DNA of 28,641 nt. Source: Deltaproteobacteria bacterium. Its GTDB lineage: Bacteria > Desulfobacterota_B > Binatia > UBA9968. Each line of letters starts with the position of its first letter. Position 1 is the stretch's first letter. A model generated the notes under the pieces. That model searched no databases. It was not told the origin of the DNA and was given only the letters and a program-made list of their open reading frames with translations. The stretch is taken from NCBI GenBank assembly GCA_016193385.1, contig JACPSF010000396.1, positions 1 to 28,641 of the forward strand, in the 5' to 3' direction. Below, in pieces: positions 7,869 through 16,354 of this stretch. The translations under genes were made by a program, and so were the position numbers.

Positions 7869-8891
7869 ATGCTTAGGGATCGCTTCATGAAGCTCCCGGG
7901 CCAGCTAGCAGAGAAATGGGGCGGCAAGCGCTACAACTCGTTTCATCGCGTCCTCGAGGACGCCTTCCACGCCCGAGTTCATAAGGTGAGTCTGAGATGG
8001 GACTTCACCTGTCCCAATCGTGACGGGCGGGTCGCCGTAGGGGGCTGTACCTATTGCAACAATGCCGGCCATACACCGCGTGGTTACCATCCCGGGATGC
8101 CCATCCACGAGCAGATGGTGCAGGGGATGGAGGCGCTCCGGCGGCGCTACAAGGCACAGAAGTTCATCGCCTATTTCCAGAGCTACACCAACACCTATGG
8201 TCCGGTAAGAAAGTTGGAGCGGCTCTACCGGGAAGCGCTCGACATCCCCGGCGTGGTGGGTCTCTCTATTGCCACCCGCCCCGACTGCGTTCCGAACGAG
8301 ATCCTCGATCTCATCGCCGATATCGCGCGCGAGAGCTATGTCTGGTTAGAGTTGGGACTAGAATCCATGCACAACAAAACGCTTCGATGGGTCAATCGGG
8401 GGCACGGCTTGGCTGCATTCCTGGACGCCGTCGAGCGAAGCAAGCAAAGGGGACTGCGCCTGTGCGTGCATCTCATTTTGGGTTTTCCTACCGAAACTCG
8501 TGAGGAGATCCTTGAGACACCGCCGCTCCTGAACCGGCTCGGGGTCGATGGGGTTAAACTCCACAACCTTCACGTCATCAAAAACACGGTGCTGGAAAGG
8601 ATTTATCGCTCGGGGGCCTTTGTCCCGCTCACCCGCGAGGCCTATGTTTCGATGCTTGTCGATTTTCTCGAGCTCCTGCGGCCGGAAGTGGTGATCCACC
8701 GATTAACCGGGGAGACCTATCGAGACCTCACTGCGGCTCCAGATTGGTCTGGCAATAAGCTCGGGGTGCTCAATGCCATCCAGGCCGAACTCGAGCAAAG
8801 AAACACCTGGCAGGGAAGAGCTTGCTTGGAAAAATCTGCCTCAGGCGCGCGGCCAATGGGGATCCAAGTATCGGAGGGAATGGCGCCTTGA
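7869..8891 (+). CDS. yhcC: Radical SAM protein, YhcC family (TIGR01212)
   Basis: A 340-residue radical SAM protein. The cluster-binding motif is the long-spaced YhcC type, CPNRDGRVAVGGCTYCNN, with three cysteines for the [4Fe-4S] cluster. Other family marks are FIAYFQSYTNTYGPV, GLSIATRPDC, WLELGLES and HLILGFPTET. The N-terminus GGKRYNSFHRVLEDAF is also typical. The reaction of this family is not established. ATG 7869 has no clear ribosome binding site; a second ATG at 7887 follows AGGGA at a suitable distance and may be the true start. The stop overlaps the next gene's likely start. Confidence 0.88.
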   Translation: MLRDRFMKLPGQLAEKWGGKRYNSFHRVLEDAFHARVHKVSLRWDFTCPNRDGRVAVGGCTYCNNAGHTPRGYHPGMPIHEQMVQGMEALRRRYKAQKFIAYFQSYTNTYGPVRKLERLYREALDIPGVVGLSIATRPDCVPNEILDLIADIARESYVWLELGLESMHNKTLRWVNRGHGLAAFLDAVERSKQRGLRLCVHLILGFPTETREEILETPPLLNRLGVDGVKLHNLHVIKNTVLERIYRSGAFVPLTREAYVSMLVDFLELLRPEVVIHRLTGETYRDLTAAPDWSGNKLGVLNAIQAELEQRNTWQGRACLEKSASGARPMGIQVSEGMAP

Positions 8892-9790
8892 ATGCCCATT
8901 TGGGTTTGCTCCATGGCATCCTACCGGCCACGGTGGACTTGAAGGTTTCGATACCGGAAAACCATCCTTCCGCCCGCAACCTGGGCTCGGAGCGAGTGGG
9001 ATCAGGGACTCTCGTCGACCCTGATGGTTACATTCTCACGGTTCATTACGTGACCTTGGGAGCTCAGTCGATCACGGTCACGTTGCTCGACGGCGAGCAG
9101 TTTCCCGGAGAGCTGGCGGCTCAAGATTACGAGTCCGGTTTGGCCCTCGTCAAGATTAGCGGCCGGGAACTCCCTTTTCTCCGACCTGCCCCGCCCGAAT
9201 CGCCGTCTATAGGCCAGGCTGCCATGATCGTGGCAAGCTCCGGTGAGACCGAGAGGAGGGTGAGCGGCGGCTACGTCACCTCGACGGAAAGTTTCGACGG
9301 GCACTGGGAATACATGTTGGACAAAACCATCCGGCTGACGGCTTTCAATCCGGGCTATGGAGGCGGGACGCTGGCCGACATGCGCGGCCGTATTATGGGC
9401 GTGGTTTCACTGAACCTCAACCAGGTCGGGAAATTTTCGCTGGCGATTCCGATTGAGTACTACCTCCGGCACGAGCAGGAACTCAAACAGTACGGCCAGA
9501 TCCAGAGCCGTCCCCGACGGCCCTGGCTCGGATTCTACACCCAAGGCTTTGGCGGTCACATTGTCGTCGCGGGCGTCGTACCAGGAGGACCCGCCGAAAG
9601 GAGCGGGCTGCGCGAGGGGGACATTATCCTCGGGGTGGAGCAAAAAGAGATTCGCTCGCGCCCGGAACTGTACCGCGAGATGTGGAAGAAACGACCTGGA
9701 GATCGGATCTCGTTCCGAATCCTGCGTGAGGAGGAATCTCTGAACCTGGAGGTGGCGAGCGGAGACCGGTGGGATTTCTACCGCTCCTGA
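8888..9790 (+). CDS. HtrA-like (S1C) trypsin-fold plus PDZ protein without a catalytic triad
   Basis: A trypsin-like S1C domain (about 15-200) is followed by a PDZ domain (about 205-295). TTG 8888 is chosen because it overlaps the previous stop (TTGA) and follows GGAGGG by nine bases; an earlier in-frame TTG at 8822 lacks this. The fold hallmarks GSGTLVDPDGYILT, NPG and IMGVVSLN are clear, but each catalytic position is changed. The His site holds Tyr54 (TVHYV, with a His one residue early), the Asp site holds Gly84 (ESGLALVKI) and the Ser site holds Gly158 (NPGYGGGTL instead of NPGNSGGPL). It is therefore probably a non-proteolytic binding or scaffold protein. No obvious signal peptide is present. 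Confidence 0.82.
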   Translation: MNAHLGLLHGILPATVDLKVSIPENHPSARNLGSERVGSGTLVDPDGYILTVHYVTLGAQSITVTLLDGEQFPGELAAQDYESGLALVKISGRELPFLRPAPPESPSIGQAAMIVASSGETERRVSGGYVTSTESFDGHWEYMLDKTIRLTAFNPGYGGGTLADMRGRIMGVVSLNLNQVGKFSLAIPIEYYLRHEQELKQYGQIQSRPRRPWLGFYTQGFGGHIVVAGVVPGGPAERSGLREGDIILGVEQKEIRSRPELYREMWKKRPGDRISFRILREEESLNLEVASGDRWDFYRS

Positions 9791-9833
9791 TCGCTCTGCC
9801 CGTCTCGACTGATTATCTCCTCGATCGTCTGGC

Positions 9834-10271
9834 TTGAACGTCCTGCCAAAAGAAGAATTGAAAAGCCTAGCTACCTACCGCGTGATCTACGGCGACACGG
9901 ACCAAATGGGCGTCGCCTATTACGGCAACTATCTGAGATGGTTTGAGATCGGCCGGACGGAACTGCTCCGGCAAACCGGCGTCCCTTACAAATCGATCGA
10001 GAGCCAGGGACTTTACTTCCCGGTAACGGAAGTCTCCTGCCGCTATTTCAGGCCTGCCCGCTACGACGACAATATCGTCATCGAGACCACGCTCGCTGAA
10101 CTGGGGCGCGCGACACTCACTTTTCGCTACAAGCTTTACCGGAACGAAGATCAGGAGCTTCTCGCGTCAGGCTCTACCAAGCATGCCTGCGTGGATGCGC
10201 AAGGACGCATCGCCCGAATTCCACCGGAGCTAAAGGCCGCCCTGGACGCGAAGATTCCCGAAGCTAACTAA
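9834..10271 (+). CDS. ybgC: Acyl-CoA thioesterase, YbgC/4-hydroxybenzoyl-CoA type
   Basis: A 145-residue single hot-dog domain. The active-site loop YGDTDQMGVAYYGNYLRWFEIGR matches the YbgC/4HBT family, with Asp21 and Asp23 in the DTD motif; the usual His in this loop is Tyr30. The family hydrolyses acyl-CoA thioesters in the cytosol and is often linked to the Tol-Pal envelope genes, but none are adjacent here. The only start before the domain is TTG 9834, without a clear ribosome binding site. It converges with queG, three bases separating the two 3' ends. The function call is good at family level; the substrate is not determined. Confidence 0.85.
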   Translation: MNVLPKEELKSLATYRVIYGDTDQMGVAYYGNYLRWFEIGRTELLRQTGVPYKSIESQGLYFPVTEVSCRYFRPARYDDNIVIETTLAELGRATLTFRYKLYRNEDQELLASGSTKHACVDAQGRIARIPPELKAALDAKIPEAN

Positions 10272-10274
10272 AAA

Positions 10275-11441
10275 TTAGGCCTCGACCCTGCGTTCTTCAC
10301 CCAGAGCCGCCTCGAGCTCCTCCCTCACTTCGGGATCGGACTCGAGCTCTAAGCGCTTTCCCAAGGTCTCAAGCGCTTGCGGAGTTCCTATCTGCCCCAG
10401 GGCCCAAGCCACGTGCCGGCGAACCAGCGGCTCATGATCCCCGAGCGCTTGGGTCAAGGCCGGGACCGCCTCGGCCCGCCGTGAGTTTCCCAAAGCGACG
10501 GCGACGTTACGCAAAAAGCCTCGCCGCTTGGCTCTGAGAATCGGGCTTTGGCGAAAACGGCGGCGGAACTCCTCCTCACTCAAAGAAAGAAGCGCAGTGA
10601 GTTCCGGCGCATGGAGACCTTCGCGCGGGTAGAAAGCCTCCTCGGAGGTCGGAGTTGCTTTGACATTATAGGGGCAAACCTCCTGGCAAATATCGCAGCC
10701 AAAAACATGATTGCCGACGAGCGGTCGAAGGTGTGTTGGAATCGGCCCCTTGAGCTCGATGGTCAGATAGGAGATGCAGCGGCGCGCATCCAGGATGTAA
10801 GGGCCAACGAAAGCCCCTGTCGGACATGCTTTCAGACAGAGTTTACAACGGCCACAGCGATCCTTGATCGGGCGGTCAGAAGTTAGTTCGAGACTGAGAA
10901 ACAGTTCACCCAAAAAAAACCATGAACCGCGCCGGGGCGAGATCAACTGCGTATTTTTACCGATCCAGCCGATCCCCGCGACACCGGCTAAATCCCGCTC
11001 CAAAACCGGACCCGAGTCGACAAAGGCCTTCCCTTCGACGGGCCCGGGATAAAGCTCCTGCACTTTATCCAGAAGCGCCTCAAGCCTATGCTTCATGACA
11101 TCATGATAGTCATCTCCCCACGCATAGCGAGAGATCCAACCCTTTAGTCCTCGTTTTCCTACCGGTCGGGAAAATGGGGTGGCATAGTTCATTCCCACCG
11201 ATACTACCGAGCTTGCCCAAGGGACGAGCTTTCTCGGATCGCGCCGAACCTCCTCGGTCCGCTTCAAATAACCCAATTCCCCTCCCAACCCTCTCCTCAG
11301 CCACTCGGCGAAGGACTCTTCATGGGGAGCAGCCTGCACCCGGGAAATCCCCACCAGGGCAAAGCCGAGCCGGTGCGCCTCTTCCTTAATCCGCGCCGAC
11401 ACCAGAGACGGTTCTTTGATTTTCTGCGCTTCCACAGTCAA
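10275..11441 (-). CDS. queG: Epoxyqueuosine reductase
   Basis: A 388-residue cobalamin-dependent iron-sulfur enzyme for the last step of tRNA queuosine synthesis. Asp142 in VDSGPVLER is the expected proton donor. Two [4Fe-4S] cysteine sets are visible: C196, C199, C202 and C206 (CGRCKLCLKACPTGA), and C222, C249, C252 and C256 (FGCDICQEVCPYN). The C-terminus (about 300-385) forms HEAT-like repeats, as known in full-length QueG. TTG 11441 and GTG 11435 are both possible starts and no ribosome binding site is evident. A weak promoter (TTGTAT, 16 bases, CATAAA ending at 11450) would put transcription start almost at the TTG. The identity is secure. Confidence 0.93.
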   Translation of the reverse strand: MTVEAQKIKEPSLVSARIKEEAHRLGFALVGISRVQAAPHEESFAEWLRRGLGGELGYLKRTEEVRRDPRKLVPWASSVVSVGMNYATPFSRPVGKRGLKGWISRYAWGDDYHDVMKHRLEALLDKVQELYPGPVEGKAFVDSGPVLERDLAGVAGIGWIGKNTQLISPRRGSWFFLGELFLSLELTSDRPIKDRCGRCKLCLKACPTGAFVGPYILDARRCISYLTIELKGPIPTHLRPLVGNHVFGCDICQEVCPYNVKATPTSEEAFYPREGLHAPELTALLSLSEEEFRRRFRQSPILRAKRRGFLRNVAVALGNSRRAEAVPALTQALGDHEPLVRRHVAWALGQIGTPQALETLGKRLELESDPEVREELEAALGEERRVEA

Positions 11442-11505
11442 CGTAACTGTTTATGTTAACCGAATTTTGTAATACAACAAACCGGACCAAGAAAGGAGCG
11501 AAGAT

Positions 11506-12666
11506 TTGGATTGGATTTGGGCTGAGATCTTGACCCTCAGCATCCTGGCCGTCTACTGCCTTAGGACGCTCCTCGCCCACGCTCTGGCATGGCGTCGTTT
11601 GCGTAAAAATAATAAGGCGTCTCCTCTCAATACCGAACTCCCTTCCATCTCCATCATCAAGCCGGTGCGGGGGTTGGACCAAGAGGCACAGGAAAATTTC
11701 ATGAGCTTCATTCAATCCGGGTACCCGGCCCCTTTTGAAGTCATTTTCAGCGTCGAGGAGAGAGAGGATGCCGTCGTTCCGCTCGTCCAGCGGCTCATAG
11801 CAGACTGCCAGACTCCCGCAAGAGTTCGCCTCATCTTTGGCAAAAGACAGGACCAGAGGGAGCTGGGAAAAACCATCAATCTGATGGCCGGGGTGAAAGA
11901 GAGCCGTTACGAAGTTCTCGTCTTCAGCGACTCGGACGTGCGAAATGCTGCCGGCTTTTTAGAGCAACTGGTCCGCCCGCTTTCCGACGCGCGCGTGGGC
12001 ATGTCCTACGCCTGTCCGGTCTACAAAGGGGCGCGCGAGTGGGTCGCCGCCCTGATGGCCCTAGCAGTAAACGAAGCCATACTCGCTCTCGCCACCGCGC
12101 CCCCATTCACCGCCATCGGCAGCACCATGGCGATGCGGAAGGATGTCCTGCATGCGACCGGCGGACTGACGCCGCTGCGACACCGAATCGGCATCGACGC
12201 CGCCCTGGGCCGGGCCGTGCACGCCAAGGGATACAGGATCGAACTGGTTCAGCAGCCCGTAGTAGTCATTCACGTCCACAGCCACTTCAGCGAGTGGTGG
12301 CGGCAGATGCATCGCTGGCTGGTGACCATTCGGCGCTACCTGTGCGCCGGGTATCTCGTGATCCCGTTTTACAGCGCTCCGATAGTCTGGGGCTCCCTCT
12401 ACTTTTTTTTCTCTCTACTGGGAGGAAGGATGGCGCAAGGGCTTGCCGTTCTGGCCTTCATCCTGGTCTTCCGCCTCGCCTCGGTGGTCGTTGTCAACCT
12501 TTTCTTCGCCAAGGACCCCGATATGTGGCGTCATCTGTGGCTTCTCCCCATCCTCGAACTTCTCACCGTGGCGCTCTGGCTCGAAGGCTATGCCAATCCT
12601 AATGTCGTGTGGCGGGGAAGAAGATACCGCGTCCTGGCAGACGCCACCGTGAGACCGGTCCGATGA
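11506..12666 (+). CDS. HpnI / ceramide glucosyltransferase-like GT21 membrane glycosyltransferase
   Basis: A 386-residue GT-A glycosyltransferase with an N-terminal membrane anchor (about 4-30), a catalytic domain, and C-terminal hydrophobic segments (about 285-365). The motifs are SIIKPVRGLD, DSDVR (metal/sugar nucleotide site), GID..LG and the QMHRW segment of the (Q/R)xxRW type. These fit the family of HpnI, which adds N-acetylglucosamine to bacteriohopanetetrol, and of ceramide glucosyltransferases. TTG 11506 is supported by AAAGGAG seven bases upstream. No other hopanoid gene is visible, so the acceptor lipid is uncertain. It converges on the lpxC fusion gene 28 bases away. Confidence 0.75.
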   Translation: MDWIWAEILTLSILAVYCLRTLLAHALAWRRLRKNNKASPLNTELPSISIIKPVRGLDQEAQENFMSFIQSGYPAPFEVIFSVEEREDAVVPLVQRLIADCQTPARVRLIFGKRQDQRELGKTINLMAGVKESRYEVLVFSDSDVRNAAGFLEQLVRPLSDARVGMSYACPVYKGAREWVAALMALAVNEAILALATAPPFTAIGSTMAMRKDVLHATGGLTPLRHRIGIDAALGRAVHAKGYRIELVQQPVVVIHVHSHFSEWWRQMHRWLVTIRRYLCAGYLVIPFYSAPIVWGSLYFFFSLLGGRMAQGLAVLAFILVFRLASVVVVNLFFAKDPDMWRHLWLLPILELLTVALWLEGYANPNVVWRGRRYRVLADATVRPVR

Positions 12667-12694
12667 TTCAGGAAGGGAAAAATGCTATCTACTC

Positions 12695-13987
12695 CTAAAG
12701 GCGCATTCCCTTTTTGATTTCCTTGAGCAAGGCAATGTTGTCGGAATGACCGGTCATACGGGCCGTAACCATGCAGCGCACCGGGCGCCCGAACAGGTAG
12801 AAGTCCCCCACGATGTCCAAAATTTTGTGGCGGGCGAACTCGTCGGGGAAACGGAGCTCCGTATTGATGACCTTCTCGTCATCGAGCAGGATGCAATTGC
12901 TGAGTCTGCCGCCGTTCACCAACCCCAATTTCTCCAGCTTCTCGATATCCCGGAGGAAGCCGAAAGTCCGGGCCGGCGCTATCTCCTTTTTAAAGGACTC
13001 CTGACCTTGAAAGACATAAGTATATTCCTGCTCCCCCACAGGCTTCGGATAGTTGAGCGTGTAGCGGACGCCAAAAACCTCCGCAGGTTCGGCGGAGATG
13101 GACTCTCCCCCCTTTATTTCGAGCCGATAGGAACGGTCGAGCGCGATCTCTGACCACTCCTTGTCCTGCTCTTGAACGCCCGCTTCCTCGATCAGATGGC
13201 AGAACTCCAGGGCGGACCCGTCCAGGATCGGGATCTCCCCCTGAACCTTCACTAAAAGGTTACTGATGCGGTAGCTGTGCAGGACCGCCAAAAAATGCTC
13301 GACGGTTCCGACGACGATCCCCTTGCCGTGAAGTGACGTCGCGTAGCCGGTCGAGCCCACGTGGTCGAGATGGGCAGGGACGGTAGCGTCCGCCGAGATC
13401 CCGCTGAAAAGGATCCCGCTGTCGGGCGGGAGCGGATGCAGGATCAGACCGGTCTTTATCCCCGAATGGAGGCCATGACCGGAAATCACCACGCTCTTTT
13501 TCAACGTCCGCTGCTTCAGGGCAGACACGTGAACTTCCGTCGCGGCCCCGGAAGAGCGCCGCTTGGTCTTACCGGTCTTCAGCCTTGGCCCCTCCTCCGC
13601 GATCGCCGGGGACTCCCCGAGCGCCCGGCGAACTGTGAGCAGCAAGCCATCGAGGGAGAGCGGTTTCTCGATGAAATCAAAGGCGCCGTACTTGGTGGCC
13701 GTGACCGCTGTATGGATATTGCCGTGGCCCGAGATCATCACCACGTTGGTGTCAGGATCCAGCTTCTTGATCTCCCTCAATAAACCGATCCCGTCCATTT
13801 CCGGCATCCAGATGTCCAGCAGCACAAGCCGCGGGCGCTCGCTGCGGATGAGGTCTGGAACCACGGTCCCGGTGGAGGCCTCGATAACCCGGTAGCCTTC
13901 GTCTCTCAGGATTTCCCGAACCGATTCGCGGACCCCGTCCTCGTCATCAACGACCAGAATGGTTTTCGCTTCCAATCTTTCTCTCAC
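12695..13987 (-). CDS. lpxC: Receiver domain fused to UDP-3-O-acyl-N-acetylglucosamine deacetylase (REC-LpxC)
   Basis: A 430-residue two-domain protein from GTG 13987, 19 bases after the kinase stop; the frame is open further, but those residues are an out-of-frame shadow of the kinase. Residues 8-125 are a receiver domain of NtrX type with Asp14/Asp15, phospho-acceptor Asp58 (LLDIWMPEMDG), Ser86 and Lys108. Residues 126-157 are a basic, Ser-rich linker. Residues 158-430 are a full LpxC: GHGLHSG, VEHFLA with Glu230 and His231, RHKILDIVGD with His387, Lys388, Asp391 and Asp395, and TGHSDN with His414. All zinc ligands and catalytic residues of E. coli LpxC have counterparts. LpxC catalyses the committed step of lipid A synthesis. 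The gene directly follows an NtrY-like kinase, so phosphorylation may control the deacetylase. NtrX normally carries AAA+ and DNA-binding domains instead. Confidence 0.9.
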   Translation of the reverse strand: MRERLEAKTILVVDDEDGVRESVREILRDEGYRVIEASTGTVVPDLIRSERPRLVLLDIWMPEMDGIGLLREIKKLDPDTNVVMISGHGNIHTAVTATKYGAFDFIEKPLSLDGLLLTVRRALGESPAIAEEGPRLKTGKTKRRSSGAATEVHVSALKQRTLKKSVVISGHGLHSGIKTGLILHPLPPDSGILFSGISADATVPAHLDHVGSTGYATSLHGKGIVVGTVEHFLAVLHSYRISNLLVKVQGEIPILDGSALEFCHLIEEAGVQEQDKEWSEIALDRSYRLEIKGGESISAEPAEVFGVRYTLNYPKPVGEQEYTYVFQGQESFKKEIAPARTFGFLRDIEKLEKLGLVNGGRLSNCILLDDEKVINTELRFPDEFARHKILDIVGDFYLFGRPVRCMVTARMTGHSDNIALLKEIKKGMRL

Positions 13988-14006
13988 GACCCCCCAACCC
14001 TCACGG

Positions 14007-16066
14007 CTAAGAGTAGACGGCCTTATTACGGATTTCCTGCGCTTGCGCCTGCACTCGCACCGGCAGTTCAATGATAAGCCTTGTGCCTTTGGGCTCGTTC
14101 TGACGCACCCGGATATAGCCCCGATGGTCGGCGACAATCGCGCTGACAATGGCCAGGCCCAATCCGGTACCGTTCTTCTTGGTCGAAAAATAGGGTTCAA
14201 AGATTCTCGCTCGGACCTCGGGGGCCAAACCGCACCCGTTATCGGCCACCTCCAAGTGGACGATGCCGAAGGAAGGATCATAGGCCGTCGAGATCCTCAC
14301 CTCCCCACCCTCCTCAACCGCAGCCACGGCATTATCTAAAAGATTGATCAGGGCCCGCTTGATTTGATCCCGGTCCAATTCAAGCGGCGGAAGCTCTCCG
14401 TTGTCAAACTTAAAGTGAATCCCCTTGTGCCCCTCTTTGAAGAGGAAAAGGGCCTCTTTGACGGTCTCATTGAGATCATTAGGGGCGAGCTCGGCAGCCG
14501 GCAGGCGGGCAAACTGAGAGAACTCGTTCACCAGGTTTTTCAACCGCCAGGCCTCCATCCTCTGAACTTTCTGGATCTGGGTGATGTCCTCAAGGAACAC
14601 CATGACTCCAAGGATCTTTCCTTCGTCATCTCTCAGCGTTGCCGCGGCCGCCATAAGAGTCAGGAATCGGTCGGGATGCGGTATCCTAACTTCCTGCTCG
14701 ACGCTGGCGCCTTCCCGCACCTGCTCCATCATCTCGCGCATCACGCGGAGGTGCTCCACCTGAAAGACTTCGGCGTAATTCTTCCCCAGCGCCTGCTCCG
14801 CGCCCAGGCCGAGCATCTGGATGGCGGCCTTATTCATCGTGGTGATCTTCCCGGCCGGGTCCACGGAGATCACGCCCGCCGTGATATTGGCCAAGAGCAT
14901 CTCGGTGTACCGCCCCCTGCGTTCGAGCTCTACGTTGATCTGCTTGAGATCCTGCGTCATCTGGTTGAACGAATCGACCAGGGTTCCGATCTCGTCGTCT
15001 CCCACGGGCTCTATCTGATAGTCCCAATTCCCCTGGGCCACCTGGTGGGTCCCCTCCGCCAGCCGCTGGATCGGCACGGTAATCCCTTTGGCCAGGTACA
15101 AGCCAAACCAGGTGGCGGAAAAGATGATGACCAAGGTAATGAGGAGCAGAGTGAGGATGTAGCTGTTTTTCACGGGTTCTTTCAAAATGGCCAAGTTCTT
15201 GTGCTGCTCGTAAGAGCGCGATATCTGGAAAGCCCGCTTGGTGATGCTTTTGGGGACATAGTAGTCGACCACGACGACGCCCAGAATCCGCTTGTCGGGC
15301 CTCCGCGGATAATGTCGCCCTCGCCGAAGGCCTGAGTCCGTGTCACCTCCAAGCCACGCAGCGCCCGGTTGAGAAAATCCGATTCCGGTTGAATGGTCAC
15401 GCCGGTGGGCACCTGATCATTGAAGGCGACCACTAAAAGCTGGCGGTCGGGAGAGAATACCTCGACCGTCCCCAGGTTATACTCGCGCTGCTTGGACTGG
15501 ATGAACTCCTTGAGATTGCCAATGCGCTCTGCGTCGAAGAGTCCTCCCTGCGTAATGCTCAGGCTGAGCTGGCGAGCGTAAAACAGAGTGTTATTGGCCG
15601 AATTCTGATAATAGGCATGACCGATTTCGAGAGACCCCTTCAGTGCATTCTCGACCTGGATATCGAACCACCTCTCAAAGGACCGGGTCACAAAACCGCC
15701 GGCGATAAAAAAGAGGAGCAAGGTCGGAACCAGGCAGAGCGCCAGGAAGGCTAGCACCAAGCGAACCCGTAAGCGAGAGCCCAGAATTCCCCTCTTCCTC
15801 TCGAAAAGAAGCTTCACCAGGTTCCGCACGACGAGAAAGACGAGCAGGACAAGCAGGATAATGTTGATGTTGAGCAGGAGGAAGAACGCGATATTGTTGG
15901 TGAGGGAATAATCGGTGGAGATTTCGGGCGCCTGGACCTCGAACAGGGCGAACAAAAGCACCATCAGGGTGGTGATGAGGATCACCAGCCCTTCCCGCTT
16001 CCTCCGCTTGGCCTCTTCCCGCTTGAGGCTTTCCTCGAAGGCCTTGACTGTGTCCGGGGACCCCAT
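14007..16066 (-). pseudogene. NtrY-like membrane sensor histidine kinase, frameshifted and lacking the phosphoacceptor helix
   Basis: Two overlapping frames together encode one NtrY-like protein. The 5' frame (16066 down to about 15305) has three membrane spans near residues 25-45, 57-84 and 101-126, then an extracytoplasmic sensor region ending GEGDIIRG. The other frame resumes near 15300 with RPDKRILGVVVVDYYVPKS, then a membrane span, a HAMP segment, a PAS domain and an HATPase domain with NLLDNA, DNGCGL and GTGLGL. The junction probably lost roughly 22-26 bases. Second, MEAWR (codon 14546-14544) runs straight into LKNLVNEFSQFARLP; about 50-60 residues that carry the HEIKNPL phosphoacceptor helix are missing without a frame change. 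As written it cannot autophosphorylate normally. It lies directly upstream of the REC-LpxC gene. Confidence 0.8.
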
Positions 16067-16107
16067 ATTCCTAAAGGCCCGTCCGCCCGCTAAAATGCTG
16101 GCGGATT

Positions 16108-16320
16108 CTACCTCCTAAACAGATAAAGGACAAGCGTTAAGATCAGGCTCAGCAGGAGGCATGTCGTCAGGGGAAAGTAAAAAGTAAAGCGCTCTCTTTG
16201 AATATAAATATCCCCTGGCAAATGGCCCAGCCAGGGGATATTCCCTGCGAAGGAAAAAAGCAGCCCCACGACAACCAAAACGACCCCAAAAAGAATCAGC
16301 AACCTACCCGGCGCTCCCAT
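16108..16320 (-). CDS. DUF2905 small membrane protein
   Basis: A 70-residue protein with two hydrophobic segments (about 5-25 and 47-66) separated by PWLGHLPGDIYIQRERFTFYFP. The LPGDI segment and the two-span layout are the hallmark of DUF2905, a family of unknown function found widely near ruvABC in bacteria. It sits between ruvB and the kinase, 34 bases after ruvB, and is likely part of the same transcript. No functional claim can be made. Confidence 0.85.
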   Translation of the reverse strand: MGAPGRLLILFGVVLVVVGLLFSFAGNIPWLGHLPGDIYIQRERFTFYFPLTTCLLLSLILTLVLYLFRR

Positions 16321-16354
16321 CGATCCTTCAGCCCCTTGATCCCTTTAACTCTGC

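Noticed and set aside
13988..14281. N-terminal extension of the REC-LpxC frame by about 98 residues
   Set aside because: These residues are an out-of-frame reading of the kinase ATPase domain; GTG 13987 starts right before the receiver domain.
15182..15310. Programmed ribosomal frameshift in the kinase gene
   Set aside because: No slippery heptamer or stimulatory structure is seen, and conserved residues are missing at the junction, so a deletion or error fits better.
14364..15335. Long plus-strand frame of 323 codons
   Set aside because: It is antisense to the NtrY-like kinase, whose HAMP, PAS and ATPase motifs are clear on the minus strand.
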